From a bacterium (GTDB lineage: Bacteria; T1Sed10-126), in contig PWOD01000168.1 in the NCBI GenBank assembly GCA_003557545.1, positions 1-18,389 on the forward strand: a stretch of 18,389 nt of DNA, given 5' to 3'. How positions within the stretch are numbered: position 1 is the stretch's first letter; each line of letters starts with the position of its first letter. Made by a program: the position numbers and the translations under genes. Below are positions 14,568 to 18,389 of the stretch, piece by piece. Below the pieces are notes generated by a model. That model was not told where the DNA came from. It did no database searches and saw only the letters and a list, made by a program, of their open reading frames with translations.

Positions 14568-15146
14568 TTATTGATGGGGCTTTTTAGTCGCCACATACAC
14601 CCAGGCGGGAAAGATGTTTAACCAGACTCGAATTAGTTTTACCGGTCCGAAGACCTGCTCGATATCCTGCTGGTAATCCCTGGAATACTGAAACTGGATA
14701 TATTTCCCTCCCGGTTTTAAGCAGCTGTGGGTTTTATCGATTATTTCGCTTGATAGTGGGTCGGGCAGGGTGGTCAAGGGCAGGCCGCTAATTACATAAT
14801 CAAGTCCTTCCAGCTGACGTTCTTCGCAGATTATATCAAGTTCGGCGGCGCTGCGGTTGAGGATTTCGATCTCACCGGACTGTTCCTCTGAACTGTATTG
14901 ACGTCGTAGCTCCTGGCAGAAATTGTCGATGATTTCTATCAGCAGGAGTTGGCTCTCCGGGTCCATTCGTTCGACAATCGGTCCGGTGAGTGCTCCGTCA
15001 CCCGGACCCAGTTCAGCAATTGTTCGGGGTTGGGTAAAATCCACCTGGTCAGCAATAGTCCGGGCCAGGAACCGTGAACTGGGAAAGATAGTCGATAGTT
15101 CCCGGGGATTTTTGAGAGCCGTAATTATCCATCTGAATAATCGCAT
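14568..15146 (-). CDS. Class I SAM-dependent methyltransferase, phospholipid N-methyltransferase-like
   Basis: A 192-residue methyltransferase. After an N-terminal FRWIITALKNPRELSTIFPSS segment, typical of PmtA-like and KsgA-related enzymes, comes the SAM-binding motif IAELGPGDGALT (residues 43-54), the acidic strand end LLLIEI (E71), and the motif IV-like VISGLPLTTLP, where rRNA adenine methylases have N-[LI]-P-[YF] and phospholipid methylases have S-[SG]-L-P. The C-terminal WLNIFPAWVYVATK is also like PmtA relatives. Methylation of phosphatidylethanolamine is possible but not shown. The ATG has an in-frame stop 12 bases upstream and no ribosome site at normal distance (AGGAG is 20 bases away). 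A promoter at 15153-15180 would start transcription at or beside the ATG. Confidence 0.8.
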   Translation of the reverse strand: MRLFRWIITALKNPRELSTIFPSSRFLARTIADQVDFTQPRTIAELGPGDGALTGPIVERMDPESQLLLIEIIDNFCQELRRQYSSEEQSGEIEILNRSAAELDIICEERQLEGLDYVISGLPLTTLPDPLSSEIIDKTHSCLKPGGKYIQFQYSRDYQQDIEQVFGPVKLIRVWLNIFPAWVYVATKKPHQ

Positions 15147-15152
15147 AATAGT

Positions 15153-15180
15153 AGTTTATAAAAAAACTCCTGCAGGTCAA
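15153..15180 (-). promoter_or_regulatory. Promoter of the methyltransferase gene
   Basis: On the minus strand TTGACC (15180-15175) and TAAACT (15158-15153) are 16 bases apart. The -10 is identical to that of the efflux-operon promoter. The transcription start predicted seven bases downstream falls on the A of the ATG at 15146, suggesting a leaderless mRNA. Confidence 0.5.
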
Positions 15181-15295
15181 CCGTAATCCTACCACCGGTC
15201 CAATAATTACGACAATATTGCTCTATAAAATCTCTTCAAAAGGAGCTAAATCTATCCGCCGGCAGTGCTTTTCTGGCTTGAAATATCTCCCGCTT

Positions 15296-15317
15296 AACCG
15301 CGGTTTTCTGATATAAT
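15296..15317 (+). promoter_or_regulatory. Extended -10 promoter with an overlapping palindrome, before the radical-SAM gene
   Basis: TGATATAAT at 15309-15317 is a perfect extended -10 element. No good -35 lies 16-18 bases upstream; instead the perfect ten-base palindrome AACCGCGGTT (15296-15305) fills the spacer. A dyad here fits control by a bound regulator, either an activator that makes up for the missing -35 or a repressor. Transcription would start near 15324, leaving a leader of about 84 bases. Confidence 0.55.
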
Positions 15318-15344
15318 TTTAATTCTGATTTAGCTGTTTATTTT

Positions 15345-15360
15345 GAACCTGAAAAGGTTC
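15345..15360 (+). promoter_or_regulatory. GNRA-tetraloop hairpin in the radical-SAM gene leader
   Basis: GAACCT and AGGTTC form a perfect six-pair stem closed by the loop GAAA, a stable GNRA tetraloop in RNA. It lies in the untranslated leader, about 48 bases before the start. No U run follows, so it is not a plain terminator. Confidence 0.4.
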
Positions 15361-15376
15361 TGTCTGCATTCAAAAA

Positions 15377-15388
15377 ATACTGCAGTAT
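15377..15388 (+). promoter_or_regulatory. Perfect 12-base palindrome before the radical-SAM ribosome site
   Basis: ATACTGCAGTAT is a perfect palindrome ten bases before the AGGAGG ribosome site. It may be an operator. Together with the dyads at 15296 and 15345 it makes the leader unusually rich in symmetric sequence. Confidence 0.35.
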
Positions 15389-15407
15389 GTAGGGTCCAGG
15401 AGGAAAA

Positions 15408-16532
15408 ATGGCAATTGTTCAGGAGTTTAAACAGACCCGGGTGAATGGTGGAGATGCTCAGCCTGTTCACAGTGAACCATGTTTACATATTAAACGTGAA
15501 TACCGCGGGCCACTCAAGGGCTGGTCGACTTTTTATCAGCCGGTCCCGGCTCCCCGGTTGATTCTTACACCTTATGTAGGCTGTGTGTCTCGTTGTGAGT
15601 TCTGTTTTTTACGGGCGTTCCCCGGGCTTCACCGGCTGGGAACGGAAGAGATGATTGTTACGGTTTATTCTAACTATGTAGAACATTTTAAAAATTCCCT
15701 TGATCAGCTGCGTATTGCACCACCGGTGATAATTTCACCTTTCACCGATCCTTTTCAGCCGGTCAATGATCGTTACGGACTGTCTGAAAAACTTGTTCAG
15801 GTCGCCGTCTTAAACAATCTTCCAGTGGAGATAATCACCCGTCATGCTCTGCCTGACGAGGTGCTGGCGATGCTCGAATATCTGCCTGATTCAAGAATTC
15901 AGGTTAGTGTTGATCCGCTTCAGCGGGAGGGGGAAACCGCCTCGCTTGAGAGACGGCTGGACAGCCTGGAAAAAGTTCGCCGGCTGGGTATCTCCGCTAT
16001 TTTGCGACTTGATCCCCTGACCCCGGGAATTCCCGGGTTGAATGCCGGAATGGAACGGATAATAGCAGCTGCGGCCGACCGTAATATTGGTCATATTGTG
16101 ACGCGGTTTATTCAGGTTCCACCGGTTCTCCATGAGAGCTATGTTCGGCCTTATCAGGATTTTTATCAGGTCGATCCAGACCATAAAAACTGGTGGATTG
16201 TTGTTGAACAGGTTCGCCGTCAAATAATTACCCGGCTGAAAAAACTTACTGATAGTTATTCGCTCACCCTGGGCCTGCTGGAAGATCCCCGGTTGCACTC
16301 TGAGTTTGGCAGCTTTGAAACTATTTTCCCCCGGCCGATCCCGATTAGCCAGCGTTCCAGCAGCGGAGAGATTTTTTCCCCTGTTACCGGTTGCCCGGGG
16401 GACTGTCTGCTCTGTGAAACGGCTCCCTGTGGAATAGATGAACTGGCTGAACAGCCCTGGCGTCAGCGCCGCCTGTCGCTGGTCGATTGGAAACGCTGGA
16501 GTTCTAACCGGCTGCAGGGTGAACTTTTATGA
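15408..16532 (+). CDS. Radical-SAM protein of the SplB / DNA-photolyase-like group
   Basis: A 374-residue radical-SAM enzyme. The [4Fe-4S]-SAM motif CVSRCEFC (C59, C63, C66; CX3CX2C) follows TPYVGC, as in COG1533 proteins related to spore photoproduct lyase. Further family segments are ISPFTDPFQPVNDRYGLSE, VEIITRH, IQVSVDP and ILRLDPLTPGIPG. The C-terminus adds CPGDCLLCETAPC (C329, C333, C336, C341), a second cysteine set that could hold another Fe-S cluster. AGGAGG lies four bases before the ATG. Its end overlaps dnaG by four bases (ATGA). The substrate is unknown; repair of DNA lesions fits the family and the recA and dnaG neighbours but is inference, and nothing here shows that the cell forms spores. 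Confidence 0.85.
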   Translation: MAIVQEFKQTRVNGGDAQPVHSEPCLHIKREYRGPLKGWSTFYQPVPAPRLILTPYVGCVSRCEFCFLRAFPGLHRLGTEEMIVTVYSNYVEHFKNSLDQLRIAPPVIISPFTDPFQPVNDRYGLSEKLVQVAVLNNLPVEIITRHALPDEVLAMLEYLPDSRIQVSVDPLQREGETASLERRLDSLEKVRRLGISAILRLDPLTPGIPGLNAGMERIIAAAADRNIGHIVTRFIQVPPVLHESYVRPYQDFYQVDPDHKNWWIVVEQVRRQIITRLKKLTDSYSLTLGLLEDPRLHSEFGSFETIFPRPIPISQRSSSGEIFSPVTGCPGDCLLCETAPCGIDELAEQPWRQRRLSLVDWKRWSSNRLQGELL

Positions 16533-18295
16533 CGGCCGATATGGAGTGGGAGCGGGCTAAAGAGTTGATCCGCAGCCGGGTTGATCTGATTTCGCTGGTG
16601 GGAAAATATGTTCGGCTGGAACGTAAGGGTAACCGTTACTGGGCACCCTGTCCCTTTCACAATGAAAATGAACCCTCCTTTACCGTGACTCCAGAGATGG
16701 GTCTTTATAAATGTTTTGGCTGTGGTAAGGGGGGCGATGTTTTTAACTTTATTATGGAAATAGAGGGTTGTGATTTTGGCGAAGCGCTCCGTGAACTGGC
16801 CCGGGAGACCGGAGTCGAACTGCCGTCCGGGGGTGGGGATAAAAAATCCAGCCAGCGTCAGGACTGGTTTGAACTCAATCGCTATGTTGCGGATTGTTAT
16901 AGACAGGCTTTTACAACGGAGCCGGGTAAACTGGCAAGAGATTATATGACCGAACGGGGGTTTGACCTGGAGCTGTTAGATAGATTTGAAGTTGGCTATG
17001 CTTCCCCGGCGTGGAATAATCTGGTTAAGGCTATGAAACGTGATGGTAAGGAGATTAAACAGGCTCTGGAGCTGGGATTGCTAAAAGAATCTAAAGGCCG
17101 GAAATACGATTTCTTTAGAGATCGAGTGATTTTTCCTATTCATGATATATCTCGCCGAATTGTGGGGTTTGGCGGGCGCGCCCTGAATACCGATGATAAG
17201 ACCCCAAAATATCTCAACACCCCTGAAACCCCTATCTTTTCAAAACGTAACTTGCTCTATGGATTACGGCAGGCCCGCCGCCAGATGCGTGAGCGGGAAT
17301 ACTGCCTTGTTATGGAGGGTTATACCGATGTTATCTGTTGTCATGGCGCGGGTTTTGAAACTGCGGTCGCCGCCCTTGGAACGGCCCTCACGGCAACTCA
17401 GGTAAGACTTTTAAAAAGGTATGTTGATGAGGTAATACTGGTCTACGACGGGGATGAAGCCGGGCGCAAGGCAATCGTTCGGGGAGGAAAAATCGCTCTG
17501 CAGAATGGCCTCACTGTTACCGTTGCAGTACTTCCCGAGGGTTCAGATCCGGCTGATATTATTTCCCGTTCTCCCGAGGAGTTTGAACGATTGATCGCTA
17601 ACCGCCGGAGCTATCCCCGGGTCTTTTTTGATTTTCTTGCCAGCACCCGCCCGGCCAGTACTGCCCGGGATAAATCATATCTACTGGATAAAACTCTGCC
17701 ACTTGTTCGGTTGCTGCCCGATCGGCTCCAGCAGGAAGAGATGGTTAAATGGCTGGCTGTCCGGCTTGGAACCGAGGAGGATTTAATTTTTGCTCAACTG
17801 GCCCGGCTTGGCTCGGGGCGGCGCAGTACTCTGGCTGAGCGGATAAAAAATCAGTCCGGCCAGACCCTCGAAGAACAGTTTTTTGTGAGTCTGGCCAATC
17901 ATCCGGAAAGTTTCGAACAGACCATGGAAAAGCTTTCCCGCAAGGATTTTCTGGGAATATCCAGCAAACCGTTGGTCGATGCTCTGTTTAAAATCAAGAA
18001 GGAGAAGCTGGAGTTTACCCCTAAAAGATGGTTGAATTTTGTCCCCCATGAGCAGCATGCTTATCTGGCCAAACTGCTCAGCTCTGATCAAATTGAGGAG
18101 TTCTTGTCTGGAGTTGAACCACAGAAGATTGCTGAAATGATAAAAAAACAGGCTAACCGCCATGAACGGGCTCAGATTGAGCAGACCCTCGGTCAACAGG
18201 CTGGTTCTGAGAGTTCCGGAAAGGTTAATTCCGTGCAAAAAGCCCTCCTCAAGAAGCAGAGAAGATTGAAACAACAGGAGGAAAATCAGGCTTGA
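16529..18295 (+). CDS. dnaG: DNA primase
   Basis: Synthesises RNA primers at the replication fork; 588 residues, normal for the family. The N-terminal zinc-binding domain has C41, H44, C62 and C65 (CPFH and CFGC). The RNA-polymerase core follows with DRVIFPIHD, VGFGGRAL and KYLNTPETPIFSKRNLLYGL. The Toprim metal site is E263-G-Y-T-D267 and D307-G-D309-E310. The C-terminal part (about 430-588) is helical and should hold the DnaB-helicase-binding domain. The ATG overlaps the upstream stop and has AGGGTGA seven bases before it; a second ATG at codon 5 is also possible. In many Firmicutes rpoD (sigma factor A) follows dnaG, but the 94 bases visible after it show no such start. Confidence 0.97.
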   Translation: MTADMEWERAKELIRSRVDLISLVGKYVRLERKGNRYWAPCPFHNENEPSFTVTPEMGLYKCFGCGKGGDVFNFIMEIEGCDFGEALRELARETGVELPSGGGDKKSSQRQDWFELNRYVADCYRQAFTTEPGKLARDYMTERGFDLELLDRFEVGYASPAWNNLVKAMKRDGKEIKQALELGLLKESKGRKYDFFRDRVIFPIHDISRRIVGFGGRALNTDDKTPKYLNTPETPIFSKRNLLYGLRQARRQMREREYCLVMEGYTDVICCHGAGFETAVAALGTALTATQVRLLKRYVDEVILVYDGDEAGRKAIVRGGKIALQNGLTVTVAVLPEGSDPADIISRSPEEFERLIANRRSYPRVFFDFLASTRPASTARDKSYLLDKTLPLVRLLPDRLQQEEMVKWLAVRLGTEEDLIFAQLARLGSGRRSTLAERIKNQSGQTLEEQFFVSLANHPESFEQTMEKLSRKDFLGISSKPLVDALFKIKKEKLEFTPKRWLNFVPHEQHAYLAKLLSSDQIEEFLSGVEPQKIAEMIKKQANRHERAQIEQTLGQQAGSESSGKVNSVQKALLKKQRRLKQQEENQA

Positions 18296-18321
18296 ACATC
18301 TTTATCTGAATTTTTTCTCCT
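18276..18321 (+). terminator. Imperfect dyad across the dnaG stop, possible terminator
   Basis: AGGAG, AAAA and TCAG (18276-18289) pair with CTGA, TTTT and CTCCT (18306-18321) with small bulges and a 16-base loop that includes the dnaG stop. A run of six T residues is part of the descending arm. It could end dnaG transcription, but the stem is AT-rich and bulged. Confidence 0.25.
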
Positions 18322-18389
18322 CATAGCTCAAGCACTGTCCAGGCCGCTCCCTGTCGGGCAGTACTGCTGAGGCTGACAGGGTTATTATA
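18321..18389 (-). CDS. Possible C-terminus of a convergent gene (partial)
   Basis: On the minus strand a frame is open from the window edge to a TGA at 18323-18321, giving 22 residues that end SSTARQGAAWTVLEL. The composition looks protein-like but matches no family I recognise. A second minus-strand frame is also open over these bases, so the call is weak. If real, the gene would converge on dnaG with a 25-base gap. Confidence 0.25.
   Translation of the reverse strand, partial: YNNPVSLSSTARQGAAWTVLEL

Noticed and set aside
15345-15360. SOS (LexA) box before the radical-SAM gene
   Set aside because: The sequence reads GAAC-N8-GTTC; the Gram-positive SOS box needs GAAC-N4-GTTC. The six-pair GAAA-loop hairpin is the better description.
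18292-18309. Five-codon frame starting with TTG after AGGAGG at the end of dnaG
   Set aside because: Too short and overlapping the dnaG stop; the AGGAGG could be chance within glutamine- and glutamate-rich codons.
18349-18381. Inverted repeat CCCTGTC / GACAGGG with GCAGTACTGC inside
   Set aside because: It has a 19-base loop and no T run, and it lies within a possible minus-strand coding end, so no regulatory call is made.

Overview
The window reads as ordinary chromosome of an anaerobic-type bacterium with a Firmicutes-like housekeeping gene set but a two-membrane cell envelope. Genes carry strong GGAGG-type ribosome sites, several start with TTG, and yqeY, recA and recX lie in a row as in many Firmicutes. 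A TolC-like outer-membrane channel and a lipoprotein membrane-fusion protein imply an outer membrane. That mix best fits a diderm Firmicutes lineage such as Halanaerobiales; this placement is inference. No RNA gene, CRISPR array, insertion sequence or phage gene was found.

Layout. 1-153: end of an Mrr-like nuclease gene, overlapping secA (150-3140). 3292-10157: a self-contained drug or metal efflux operon of a TetR repressor with a clear promoter and operator, a TolC channel, a periplasmic adaptor, an RND pump and a small PII-like protein. The RND gene has an in-frame TAA at codon 781 and a C-terminal extension with about four extra membrane helices. 10150-12149 (minus strand): a NERD-domain membrane protein, dihydrofolate reductase and a PAP2 phosphatase, in transcription order. 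12389-14561 (plus strand): yqeY, recA, recX. 14568-15146 (minus strand): a methyltransferase, possibly made from a leaderless mRNA. 15408-18295 (plus strand): a radical-SAM protein of the DNA-photolyase-like (SplB) type with a second cysteine cluster, overlapping dnaG. 18321-18389 (minus strand): possible tail of a convergent gene.

The efflux operon forms one machine: TetR would sense a compound and release the operator, TolC, adaptor and pump would span both membranes, and the PII-like protein would tune the pump. The internal stop would cut the pump before the second half of its membrane domain and its proton-relay lysine, so the system is probably recently broken unless the TAA is a sequence error or is read through. 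RecA, RecX, primase, the radical-SAM protein and the Mrr-like remnant make the rest of the window rich in DNA maintenance genes. The most unusual items are the pump extension with its PII-like partner, the roughly 108-residue insertion in SecA, the second CX3CX2C motif in the radical-SAM protein and the palindrome-rich leader before it.
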